From contig JAHDFP010000014.1 of assembly GCA_020628095.1 (NCBI GenBank), positions 40,685-104,684 of the forward strand: a DNA stretch of 64,000 nucleotides, given 5' to 3'. Shown here in pieces: positions 53,712 through 61,585 of this stretch. A program made the translations under genes and the position numbers. Each line of letters begins with the position of its first letter. Within the stretch, counting starts at the first letter, position 1. The stretch comes from Saprospiraceae bacterium. GTDB lineage: Bacteria; Bacteroidota; Bacteroidia; Chitinophagales; Saprospiraceae. The notes below the pieces were generated by a model, which searched no databases, was not told where the DNA came from, and saw nothing but the letters and a program-made list of their open reading frames with translations.

Positions 53712-54623
53712 TTACTCCGCCACACCTTCCTTTTCCACCTTCCCCTTATTGGTATTGATAAGGAATACGCCGATGAGCATGATGACTGCCGCGATGACAG
53801 ATTGGCTGGTGATGAGCTCATCTCTGAACCAATACCCTAAGAGCATGGCGATGATGGGATTGACATAGGTGTTAGTGACGACCTTTTCCGTAGAGACATG
53901 CTGTAGCAAAAAATTAAATGCCGTAAAAGCGATGATCGAGCCAAAGATGACGAGATAGATCAGAGATACCGTCGTCTTCATATTCCAACTGACACTGAAT
54001 ATACTTTCCTCTCCTATAACCAAACTGATAAGAACCGTACACAGTCCACCGACCATCATCTGGATACCAGAATTGAGAAATTGCGAATCAGGCAGCTTCG
54101 ACTTATTGACAAATATAGAGCCCGCTCCCCACGCCAACATCGACAGGAGTATCACTAAGAGGCCCACCCACTGATTAGGGTCATAGATGAGTTCGTCCTG
54201 CGATATGAGGAGAAAGATACCCGTGATCCCCATCGCGATGCCCAGAAAGACCTGAAGAGGTGGTGCATGACGATTGACCACCCACAGCATAAGGACCACA
54301 ATCAAGGGTTCGCCAGCGATAATAAGGGCTGTGATACCAGTATCTATAAAGTTGAGCGCCCATATCGCCCCACCAGTCCCTAAGCCTATAAATACAAATC
54401 CTGCTATAACGGCATTCCGCAATTCTAAGCGCGTGGGTCGCTCCCAATGTGGAAAAACGAGAAGCAACAAAAAAATAATCAGCGCAGAAGTAATATACCT
54501 AAAACCACAGACCCCAAAAGCCTCCAATTGCTCCAGAGTGAATGCAGCAAACAAATAGGTCGATCCCCATATTATATAAATGGCTGCAAAAGATAGGATT
54601 ATCAGTAGTGTATGTCGATTCAA
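53712..54623 (-). CDS. EamA/DMT-family transporter
   Basis: 303 residues with ten hydrophobic helices in two EamA repeats (IIWGSTYLFAAF in the first; GSIIAFTAFNFLLQHVSTEKV, PIIAMLLGYWF in the second). Members export amino acids, nucleotides or other metabolites across the inner membrane; substrate unknown. The start is TTG at 54623: a TAA in frame stands directly before it and no ATG follows before the first helix. A -7 box TAACTTTG (minus strand) lies 34 nt upstream. Confidence 0.9.
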   Translation of the reverse strand: MNRHTLLIILSFAAIYIIWGSTYLFAAFTLEQLEAFGVCGFRYITSALIIFLLLLVFPHWERPTRLELRNAVIAGFVFIGLGTGGAIWALNFIDTGITALIIAGEPLIVVLMLWVVNRHAPPLQVFLGIAMGITGIFLLISQDELIYDPNQWVGLLVILLSMLAWGAGSIFVNKSKLPDSQFLNSGIQMMVGGLCTVLISLVIGEESIFSVSWNMKTTVSLIYLVIFGSIIAFTAFNFLLQHVSTEKVVTNTYVNPIIAMLLGYWFRDELITSQSVIAAVIMLIGVFLINTNKGKVEKEGVAE

Positions 54624-54657
54624 TTAATGTAGGCTACAGGGTACGATAAAAAAGATG

Positions 54658-54665
54658 CAAAGTTA
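54658..54665 (-). promoter_or_regulatory. Putative -7 box for the EamA gene
   Basis: Minus-strand TAACTTTG, full match to TAnnTTTG. The -33 region is unclear. Confidence 0.5.
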
Positions 54666-54830
54666 AACCAATCATTAACTTGACCTATTATGAAAATGGT
54701 TATCAATGACCTCACTTAGTGAAGGCCAATCGTATTTCTTATCGTTTCAATTTGATGCAGAAATAATATGAATATTGCGAGTTAAGGCTTCTGCTTCTCT
54801 TAGGATTTATTGTTATCTATCTTGACCTCT

Positions 54831-55208
54831 TTATACTAAAACTAACTCTGTTAACTCTTTTCCTATTTCATGTAAGCCATCGATTATCCTTTCTACCTGC
54901 TTTTTAGAAGGATTCTTCTTTCCATTGACATATTGAGAAAGAAGGGATTCGTTCATTCCTATTCTCTTAGCAAGATGTTTTGAGTTGATTACTTTGTAAT
55001 AATCGAAGAACTGTTTAAAATCAATTTCAAATGATAGCGCACTTAGTGTAGAAGGTTTCTTTTCAAATTCTTCTTCGTACAGGTTAACTGCTTCTAAGGC
55101 GTTCAATCGCATTTCATGAATTGTATCTCCGTATGTATAGATGGGTCGTTTCTTTTCATAAGCAGAGTACCCTGTTTTGCTTCGTTCAATTACAAATTTG
55201 TACTTCAT
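54831..55208 (-). CDS. hicB: HicB-family antitoxin with HTH domain
   Basis: 125 residues. N-terminal ~60 residues (KYKFVIERSKTGYSAYEKKRPI, GDTIHEMRLNALEAVNLYEEEF) form the degenerate-RNase-H-like HicB fold that covers the toxin active site. The C-terminal ~60 (KHLAKRIGMNESLLSQYVNGKKNPSKKQVERIIDGL) are an XRE-type HTH that binds the operator. Overlaps hicA by ATGA (55205-55208). A 20-bp palindrome before hicA is its likely binding site. Confidence 0.9.
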   Translation of the reverse strand: MKYKFVIERSKTGYSAYEKKRPIYTYGDTIHEMRLNALEAVNLYEEEFEKKPSTLSALSFEIDFKQFFDYYKVINSKHLAKRIGMNESLLSQYVNGKKNPSKKQVERIIDGLHEIGKELTELVLV

Positions 55209-55399
55209 TTCTTATTTTTTAGTTGAGCATCCTTTCTGAGCTTATTCTCAAGACCTTTCCCTAACTCGCTACTTCCATGGTTTGGAAATATAATGATGCC
55301 TTTCTTTATTGGATGCTTCATTTTGATGTGTGAGCCTTTAATGCTTACTACATACCAACCATCTCGTTTAAGCAATCTAAGGAATTCCGAACATTTCAC
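55205..55399 (-). CDS. hicA: HicA-family mRNA interferase toxin
   Basis: 64 residues. MKCSEFLRLLKRDGWYVVSI is the usual first half; KGSHIKMKHP (21-30) contains the catalytic histidine (H24) of the dsRBD-like HicA fold, and IIFPNHGSSELGKGL completes the family pattern. HicA cleaves mRNAs independently of translation. The start codon is GTG at 55399; no ATG is in frame. Toxin first, antitoxin second, as is standard for hicAB. Confidence 0.92.
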   Translation of the reverse strand: MKCSEFLRLLKRDGWYVVSIKGSHIKMKHPIKKGIIIFPNHGSSELGKGLENKLRKDAQLKNKK

Positions 55400-55403
55400 A
55401 ATT

Positions 55404-55434
55404 ACAAGGTAAATAATTATTTACCTATTTGCAA
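55404..55434 (-). promoter_or_regulatory. hicAB promoter region with 20-bp palindrome
   Basis: AGGTAAATAATTATTTACCT (55407-55426) is a perfect 20-bp palindrome. On the minus strand TTG (55432-55434), 20 bp, then TACCTTGT (55404-55411), two bases off TAnnTTTG, would be the core promoter; the palindrome fills the spacer. The -7-like box ends 4 nt before the GTG start, so the transcript may be leaderless. Confidence 0.65.
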
Positions 55435-55597
55435 GTCCAATTTTGTTGCCATAAGCGACTTTCGGCTCTTTGTTAGTTGCAGATTTTTTTTAGCTAATGG
55501 GGCGAGGGATATGTGGAGTTTCAAGGTAAAAAATCCTAAGGAGGGCGCGGCGTAGTGGAGATTTTAATTTTGGATTACATTATATCTCCTGTTCTGT

Positions 55598-55735
55598 GTC
55601 TGTCCGACCGCAGGGAGGACAGACTCGGAACGAGGGGCTTGTCCCCGACCCGTTCGGGTGCGATCTGACCGAAGGGAGGATTGCATCCGAACGGATCGGC
55701 TGTATGGGGCTATACGAAGTATGCCCTCATACAGC
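55598..55735. repeat. Cluster of four strong hairpins
   Basis: H1: GTCTGTCC (55598-55605)/GGACAGAC (55617-55624). H2: GGGG (55634-55637)/CCCC (55643-55646). H3: 55645-55665 pairs with 55679-55699, 21 bp with three G-U-type positions. H4: GCTGTATGGGGCTATAC (55699-55715)/GTATGCCCTCATACAGC (55719-55735), loop GAA. H1 and H3 share the loop motif GACCG(C/A)AGGGAGGA. The cluster is far GC-richer than the neighbouring genes and lies between the hicAB promoter and the 3' end of the MBL gene. Compare the recombination sites of integron cassettes and dispersed Bacteroidota elements; identity not established. Confidence 0.75.
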
Positions 55736-55751
55736 TTGTTATAGCCAGTGA

Positions 55752-56621
55752 TTATTCAATTGTTACAGCTAAAAACCTTTCTTGATTATTATTGAATCCG
55801 AATTTCACTAAAACCTCACCATCTGAATTCGTTGTTAAACATTTTCTTTCTCTTGAATCTCCATTTCTTCGATGGACAACCCATCCTCTACTTTTAGCCG
55901 TATATCTTTGATTTGCACTTGTATCACAATATTTTCCATCTGATACAACAGTTAATCTTGGATTTACAAGATTGATCAATTCTAAATGGTAGCCTGATTC
56001 TCTTCCGTGATGAGGTGCAAGCAAGATATCGGCATTTTCGACAGCATTTCTGAAACTTTGTCTGCCTAAGAGTTCTTCAAAGGAACAGTTTTCATTGTCT
56101 CCAGGAATTACAATTTTACTTCTAGCATACTCTATTACAACAACGATACTATGATTATTGAAATTATTATGATTACAAGTTGTTGGTACAAATGAAGCTA
56201 TCTTTAATCCACCCCAATTATCAGGATTAGATGTGCGATTTGGGCTGTTATCTTCAACTGGTGAATTATATCTATTATTAATTTCGCAGTACTTTAGAAA
56301 TTTAGGCTTATCCCTTTCTCTAACTCCTTCCATTACTTCTTCATTTGATAATTGTTTAGGTCTATGAAATACTTTCGGATCCATTGAATCGAAGTTCAAT
56401 ATGTCATCTATGTGATCTAAGTGCGGATGCGTAATTATTACATAGTCAAGTTGATTCACTCCATAATTAGATTTTAGGTGTATGAGTGGACTAAATTCAA
56501 GATTATTTCCAGAATAATCTCCCGTACCTAAATCCACCACTATATGACGATTATTTGGTGTTTTTATATATGTTGCATGCCCATTTTGAACGTCCCAAAA
56601 CATTACTGTGCATTGACTCAT
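55752..56621 (-). CDS. MBL-fold hydrolase (ComEC C-terminal-like)
   Basis: 289 residues. MFWDVQNGHATYIKTPNNRHIVVDLG (7-32) and HPHLDHIDD (65-73, HxHxDH) form the metallo-beta-lactamase site, followed by VIPGDNENCSFEELL and ADILLAPHHGRESG with further ligands. This is the soluble ComEC/Rec2-type branch, acting on nucleic acids or phosphodiesters. Its ATG overlaps the stop of the membrane protein gene by ATGA. Related MBL proteins are common in accessory and defence loci, where they pair with effectors. AT-rich, likely acquired. Function unknown. Confidence 0.82.
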   Translation of the reverse strand: MSQCTVMFWDVQNGHATYIKTPNNRHIVVDLGTGDYSGNNLEFSPLIHLKSNYGVNQLDYVIITHPHLDHIDDILNFDSMDPKVFHRPKQLSNEEVMEGVRERDKPKFLKYCEINNRYNSPVEDNSPNRTSNPDNWGGLKIASFVPTTCNHNNFNNHSIVVVIEYARSKIVIPGDNENCSFEELLGRQSFRNAVENADILLAPHHGRESGYHLELINLVNPRLTVVSDGKYCDTSANQRYTAKSRGWVVHRRNGDSRERKCLTTNSDGEVLVKFGFNNNQERFLAVTIE

Positions 56622-57109
56622 ACTATGTTTTTATTAATTCGTTCTGAAATAAATCCTGTTTGTTTTCTATAGGCTAAAGTGAATATTAGGAATAAACCAA
56701 TTAGGATTATCCATTCTATATTGTTTTGAATCCATGGGTATTTGGTTAGTGATTCGCAATAGAACTTTGAGATGATTCCCAGGAGAAATAATGCAGTAAA
56801 AGTTCTGTACATATTATTTTCCGTTGAAAGAGTATTTAGTTTCGGATCTTTTTCTGACGCAACAATGAATTCTTTATACTCTTTATAAGTTACTACTTTT
56901 ATCAACTTATATATTGGAGCAATAATTAGGGAACCAACTCTACTTATGAGCATACCAATAAAGTAGTATAGAAAGCCTCCAATTAATAGGTTTTCTTGAA
57001 TTAAGTTAATATTACAAAGTTCCGATAGTAGATAAACATATACGACACCAGGCAATAGGTAATTTAAAATGTTGTATTTGCCTACTTTTTCAATTATGTC
57101 TTCAATCAT
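56618..57109 (-). CDS. Four-helix membrane protein coupled to the MBL hydrolase
   Basis: 163 residues. Hydrophobic segments at ~14-30 (ILNYLLPGVVYVYLL), ~40-60 (LLIGGFLYYFIGMLISRVGSLIIAPI), ~105-118 (TALFLLGIISKFY) and ~133-147 (IEWIILIGLFLIFTLAY), with a cytosolic stretch between. No family recognised; the opening IEDIIEKVGKYNILNYLLPGVVY is typical of small membrane proteins in defence-type gene pairs. It is the first gene of a two-gene unit with the MBL hydrolase. The pair could be a membrane effector and a controlling enzyme; that is inference. Confidence 0.75.
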   Translation of the reverse strand: MIEDIIEKVGKYNILNYLLPGVVYVYLLSELCNINLIQENLLIGGFLYYFIGMLISRVGSLIIAPIYKLIKVVTYKEYKEFIVASEKDPKLNTLSTENNMYRTFTALFLLGIISKFYCESLTKYPWIQNNIEWIILIGLFLIFTLAYRKQTGFISERINKNIV

Positions 57110-57349
57110 ACTTTATTTTTTTCATTGGCTATAACTACTCTATAAGAAGACCTCTCCTCCCAATATATCCCTTTTACATATTCCACAAGAATATAAAGCT
57201 GACATATTAGCAATAGACATGTCCTTTTTATATTATCACTCCATAATCTACTGCACTGATAGACTTTGCTTTATAATTTAATTATAGGGTGCATATATTA
57301 CATTAATGTTTTACAGACTACCCAGCGCATCCATACATTACAGTATTAG

Positions 57350-57425
57350 AGTTCACAAGCCCCATAATGTTACCCTCATTCGTAAATTATTATTAAAGCG
57401 TTATTCTGATCTTGTACATAACACC
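57350..57425 (+). repeat. Duplicated segment, copy B
   Basis: Matches 49812-49887 (ATAATGTTACCCTCATT shared). Lies directly downstream of the permease relic, as copy A lies downstream of the intact permease, although ~130 bp present near copy A are missing here. Confidence 0.65.
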
Positions 57426-57467
57426 CTATTGCCTAATCGCCTCAACAGGAAAGAGGCGCGATGTGAG
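57426..57467 (-). pseudogene. Remnant of a second MacB-like permease (last 14 codons)
   Basis: On the minus strand the codons read LTSRLFPVEAIRQ and stop, against LASRLNPVEAIRQ and stop at the end of the intact permease (50026-50071). Codons before it soon reach a stop (TAG at 57477-57479), so the rest of the gene is gone. A deletion removed almost the whole gene, leaving its 3' end and downstream flank. Confidence 0.8.
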
Positions 57468-57674
57468 ATGATTACTCTACAAAATGACATCAATAAGACT
57501 GCAAAAACGTAACAAAACACCGCAAAAAGCATGAAATTGACTGGTAAAAACGTTAAATTCATGTTTCGGGTATAGAAATTGCCACCTACAGAGTGACGAT
57601 GATTACATACACTCGTCTCAAATTAAATTACCGATAGTAATACTTACAGGGAAAACAAAAATAAATCCTATCAG

Positions 57675-58151
57675 ATGATCAATTCTGAAACTAAGAAAGT
57701 ATTATACATAGAGGATAACATAGCTGACATTCGACTTTTTGAGGAGGCCATCTCACATCAGAATCTGGCCATCGACCTCAACTACGTGACAGATGGACAA
57801 GAGATGTTGGATTACTTTGAGAGAAGCAAGCAAGGACATTATAGAGACCTTCCAGAACTCATCATAACAGACCTTAATCTCCCTAAAATATCAGGCCAGA
57901 AAGTCATAGAAGTGATCAAAGCCGATCCAGTCTATAAGAGAATCCCTATTATAGTATTCACCACGTCTAATCTCAGCCGAGATATAGAGAAATGCTACGA
58001 GTACGGAGCTAATGCCTACATGCACAAGCCCCTGGATATAGATAAGGTATTCGATACGATAGAACTGATAGATAAGTACTGGCTCAGGACGTGCCTTCTG
58101 ATCTCTAATCCTCTCGCAGAGATGGCTGTCGAAAGGGTCGCCTACGAATAG
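57675..58151 (+). CDS. Single-domain response regulator (Rcp1-like)
   Basis: 158 residues, receiver domain only. Acidic pocket IEDN (12-15), phospho-acceptor D66 in LIITDLNLPKISG, switch threonine in VFTTSN, lysine in YMHKPLD, followed by a C-terminal helix. Rcp1-type proteins take phosphate from phytochrome-like or hybrid kinases and act by protein contact. No kinase is adjacent. Own transcription unit. Confidence 0.93.
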   Translation: MINSETKKVLYIEDNIADIRLFEEAISHQNLAIDLNYVTDGQEMLDYFERSKQGHYRDLPELIITDLNLPKISGQKVIEVIKADPVYKRIPIIVFTTSNLSRDIEKCYEYGANAYMHKPLDIDKVFDTIELIDKYWLRTCLLISNPLAEMAVERVAYE

Positions 58152-58361
58152 TAGATCTTTTTATTATAATAGTTGGTGGAGACACCACTATGGACCTCTT
58201 ACTTATTTCAAATATCATACTTAGCCACGCTTGGTTCCTATACCAACAGTAACCTAGATCAAGCCACTACAAATTAAACCTCACCAACTAATAAATAAGA
58301 CCAAAATCACGTTAGGTAAGTAATCTAAGATAGTAGAATAGTTATTCTTAGCTTTACACTT

Positions 58362-59402
58362 ATGAAACTGCGTTTTTCCCTCTTTCTTATGTTTTGTTCG
58401 AGTCTGGTTATGGGACAGGATGAGCATTTTTCGCAGATATTTGCGATACCTATCCACCTCAATCCAGCCCTGAGTGGTGCCTATGACGGCACTTACAGGA
58501 TGACCGTTATCTACCGTGACCAGTGGAATAATGCCCTGGAGAGCCCCTATAAGACATTCGCGGCAGGAGGTGACACCAAGTTTACCATTGGCCCTAAGAC
58601 CAATTCCGATCATTTTGGTATGGGTTTGTTTTTTGTGAGTGACCGCGTGGCACAGTTCCAGATGAATAGGACCAAAATATCTGGTTACATGGCCTACCAC
58701 AAAAAACTGACCGAGCGTAATCCCTCTTATCTAGGTGCGGGACTCAAGGTCGGCGTTATACAGCACAATGTCAACTATGATAATATCAGTTTTCAGGATC
58801 AGTTTAATCAGATAGATGGGTTTACGCTGGAGACCGGAGAGACGCTACCACCTAATAACATCGGCGTATTCGATACCTCGCTGGGACTTAATTATTTTAT
58901 AAAAACAGAAAAGTCCACCTACTTTGTAGGCGCAGCCTTTCATCACCTGACACGGCCTAATATTTCGTTTTTTGCCAGATTACTCAATCCTAACCCCAGC
59001 TTGGACCTAGACCAAAAATTGGACAGAAAGATAACGGCGCATCTGAGTATAGACAGATATATTAACTACAGCCTATCCATCCAGCCCCGTATCGTATACC
59101 AGCAGCAAGGCACTGCCAGCCAGATAGACGCTGGTCTCAATGCCGAATATACGCTGGAGTCACGTCGTACGGGATTGATAGCGGGATTATGGCTGACAGC
59201 CGCCAATGATCTGGACGGAACACATCTGGAGAACATCACTCCCTTAGTAGGTATAAGACATGGACAGTTTATCATCGGCTTATCTTATGATGTTCCGATG
59301 AGAGATACCTTCGGTGGTCCATTTGCTTTTAATACATTTGAGTTATCGATCAGATTTACAGGAGAGCACAGCAACGAAAACTCTTTTTGTCCAACCTTTT
59401 GA
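58362..59402 (+). CDS. PorP/SprF-family T9SS membrane protein
   Basis: 346 residues. Signal peptide, then GQDEHFSQIFAIPIHLNPALSG, TVIYRDQWNNALESPYKTFA, the conserved family opening, and barrel strands to the end. It is a second paralogue of the 15729-16682 protein, not especially similar outside the family motifs. There is no adjacent CHU_C cargo gene, so its substrate is elsewhere. Such proteins sit in the outer membrane and hold T9SS cargo on the surface. Next gene is 41 bp downstream. Confidence 0.9.
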   Translation: MKLRFSLFLMFCSSLVMGQDEHFSQIFAIPIHLNPALSGAYDGTYRMTVIYRDQWNNALESPYKTFAAGGDTKFTIGPKTNSDHFGMGLFFVSDRVAQFQMNRTKISGYMAYHKKLTERNPSYLGAGLKVGVIQHNVNYDNISFQDQFNQIDGFTLETGETLPPNNIGVFDTSLGLNYFIKTEKSTYFVGAAFHHLTRPNISFFARLLNPNPSLDLDQKLDRKITAHLSIDRYINYSLSIQPRIVYQQQGTASQIDAGLNAEYTLESRRTGLIAGLWLTAANDLDGTHLENITPLVGIRHGQFIIGLSYDVPMRDTFGGPFAFNTFELSIRFTGEHSNENSFCPTF

Positions 59403-59443
59403 TAGGGACGATTGTTTTCACTCTTGTATAATACCAATGTGTC

Positions 59444-60748
59444 ATGATGTTCTATAGATTTTTCTTTTTATCTCTTATTACCACCTTATTATGTGGATGC
59501 GTACAGGTGTCCAATCCTTACACACATTTACCGCCAGGTCAGTGGCGGGCAATATTTAAGATAGCCGATACGGATCTCTCTCAGGGAGGCGAGATCGCCT
59601 ATGACGAAAGCAAGAAGATCAAAGACTATTTTGAGTTGCCATTTAATTTTGAAGTGGCTTACGAGGGAGACCAGATGATTGCCCACCTGATCAATGGAGA
59701 AGAAAGAATCAAGATAGAAGACATCCACTTCGGAAGGGATAAGTCGACGGCTAAGGACACCATTCAGTTTGGGTTTACCAGTTATGATACGCGGATAGAT
59801 GGATTTTATGAAGAAAACTTTATAGAAGGATACTGGAAAGTACCTTATCGTGGAAAGTATAGCATTCCATTCAAGGCTAAGTATGGACAATCTCATAGGT
59901 TTAATATTCCTGAGAACGAGTCAGAGGTCTATGACTTTGATGGAGAATGGGAGGTTGTCTTCGAGTTTGATAAGCCTGATGACAGCTATCCTGCCATAGC
60001 CGTTATCGAGCAAGATGGAAGGAATCTCACGGGTACATTCAAGACAGAAACAGGAGATTACAGATTCCTACAGGGTAATGCCTATGATAACAAAATGAAG
60101 CTCAGTGTATTCGATGGAGCGCATGCTTTTCTATTTTCTGGGACAGTGCAAAATGATACCATCTATGGTGAGTTCCGCAGTGGCAATCACTACAAATCTA
60201 ACTGGATAGCGCATCGCAAAAAAGCAGACAAACAAGTCTTACGCGACCCCAATGATATGACACAATCCACAGCGACCACTCCCATTGCGTTCGGCTTTCC
60301 TAACACTGACGGAAAAACCATTAGTCTCAATGACGCATCATACAAAGGCAAAGTAAAACTCATCAATATCATGGGCACCTGGTGCCCCAACTGTAAAGAC
60401 GAAATCATCTTCCTCCAGGAAGTCAAAGAAAAGTTTCCAGACCTAGAGATCATCAGTATTGCCTTCGAGAGATACAAAGACCCGTCTGTCTGCCTCGAAA
60501 AAATAAGTCAGTACAAAGAAAAAATGAAAGTCGACTGGGAGATGCTATATGGTGGCTATGCCAGCAAATCTGAGACAACCAAGATACTGGGATTCGTGGA
60601 TAAGATCTATTCTTACCCTACTCTACTGACGGTGGATGAGAACGATCAGATCATAGATATACACACGGGATTCTATGGTCCAGCGACTTCTGAGTACCAA
60701 TCATTCCGCACATCATTCATAGACAAATTAAGCAATCTGAGTATCTAA
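59444..60748 (+). CDS. Thioredoxin-like (TlpA-type) lipoprotein
   Basis: 434 residues. Lipoprotein signal with lipobox (LLCGC). A beta-rich N-terminal region of ~260 residues (GQWRAIFKIADTDLSQGGEIAYDE, YDFDGEWEVVFEFDKPDDSYPA, two related repeats) precedes a C-terminal TlpA/ResA-like thioredoxin fold with active site WCPNC (313-317) and the cis-Pro region YSYPTLLTVDEN. It would be a disulphide reductase or similar in the periplasm. The usual CXXC dipeptide is PN. The SDR gene begins 6 bp after the stop. Confidence 0.88.
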   Translation: MMFYRFFFLSLITTLLCGCVQVSNPYTHLPPGQWRAIFKIADTDLSQGGEIAYDESKKIKDYFELPFNFEVAYEGDQMIAHLINGEERIKIEDIHFGRDKSTAKDTIQFGFTSYDTRIDGFYEENFIEGYWKVPYRGKYSIPFKAKYGQSHRFNIPENESEVYDFDGEWEVVFEFDKPDDSYPAIAVIEQDGRNLTGTFKTETGDYRFLQGNAYDNKMKLSVFDGAHAFLFSGTVQNDTIYGEFRSGNHYKSNWIAHRKKADKQVLRDPNDMTQSTATTPIAFGFPNTDGKTISLNDASYKGKVKLINIMGTWCPNCKDEIIFLQEVKEKFPDLEIISIAFERYKDPSVCLEKISQYKEKMKVDWEMLYGGYASKSETTKILGFVDKIYSYPTLLTVDENDQIIDIHTGFYGPATSEYQSFRTSFIDKLSNLSI

Positions 60749-60754
60749 AAAATC

Positions 60755-61522
60755 ATGTCAAAAACAATACTTATCACAGGCGCGACTTCGGGTATCGGCA
60801 TGGCCTCCTCCAAGGTTTTTGCTAAGAACGGCTATAACCTCGTCATCACAGGTCGCCGAAAGAAAAGACTGGAAAAAATCAAAAGCAAACTAACCGAAAA
60901 ATACGGCATCCAAATCCAAACACTTTGCTTTGATGTACGCAACAAAAAAGAAGTGTCTAAAGCCGTCAAAAGTATAAAACCCGCCTTCCAAAAAATAGAC
61001 ATCTTACTCAACAACGCTGGACTCGCAAAGGGCTTTGCGGATATAGACGAAGGATCACTGCTCGATTGGGATATTATGATAGACACTAATCTCAAAGGGC
61101 TACTCTACATGACAAGAGCCATCCTACCCCGTATGGTCAAATCCAAAAACGGTCATATCATCAATATCGCCTCCACCGCAGGCAAAGAAGTCTACCCCAA
61201 AGGCAATGTCTATTGTGCCACCAAGTCCGCCGTCGATGCGCTGACTAAGGCCATGCGTGTCGACCTGCATACCAAGGGTATCAAAGTCAGTCAGGTCGCT
61301 CCCGGTCATGTGGAAGAGACAGAGTTTGCTTTGGTACGATTCGATGGGGATAAGGAAAAAGCAAAAATCTACGAAGACTTCAATCCCCTCACCTCTAAGG
61401 ATGTGGCACGTATCGTCTATTTCGTTGCCACCCAACCGCGACACGTCAACGTACAGGACATACTCGTCATGGGCACACAACAAGCCAACAGTAATTATAT
61501 AGACAGATCAGGTAGAAAGTAA
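60755..61522 (+). CDS. Short-chain dehydrogenase/reductase
   Basis: 255 residues. NAD(P)-binding motif TGATSGIG (8-15), RRKK after it (NADP preference), NNAG, catalytic Ser in INIASTAG, and YCATK with Y153/K157. Closest in pattern to the YdfG-like serine/3-hydroxy acid dehydrogenases. Substrate unassigned. Co-transcribed with the TlpA-type gene (6 bp apart) but no functional link is visible. Confidence 0.93.
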   Translation: MSKTILITGATSGIGMASSKVFAKNGYNLVITGRRKKRLEKIKSKLTEKYGIQIQTLCFDVRNKKEVSKAVKSIKPAFQKIDILLNNAGLAKGFADIDEGSLLDWDIMIDTNLKGLLYMTRAILPRMVKSKNGHIINIASTAGKEVYPKGNVYCATKSAVDALTKAMRVDLHTKGIKVSQVAPGHVEETEFALVRFDGDKEKAKIYEDFNPLTSKDVARIVYFVATQPRHVNVQDILVMGTQQANSNYIDRSGRK

Positions 61523-61585
61523 GGTCTTCTTGTCACAACTTCCCTATATTAGCAATAATCATTATATGTCAATAGACCACAATCC

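Larger units (their letters stand above)
57110..57674. other. Intergenic region holding a duplicated segment and a permease relic
   Basis: 565 bp before the response regulator, without an intact gene. Contains segment copy B (57350-57425) and the last 14 codons of a MacB-like permease (57426-57467). A frame of 68 codons on the plus strand (57306-57512) overlaps these and is not believed. Confidence 0.55.

Noticed and set aside
57306..57512. A 68-codon plus-strand frame in the 57-kb intergenic region
   Set aside because: It overlaps the duplicated segment and the antisense of the permease relic, which explain the similarity to the frame at 49618-49908.
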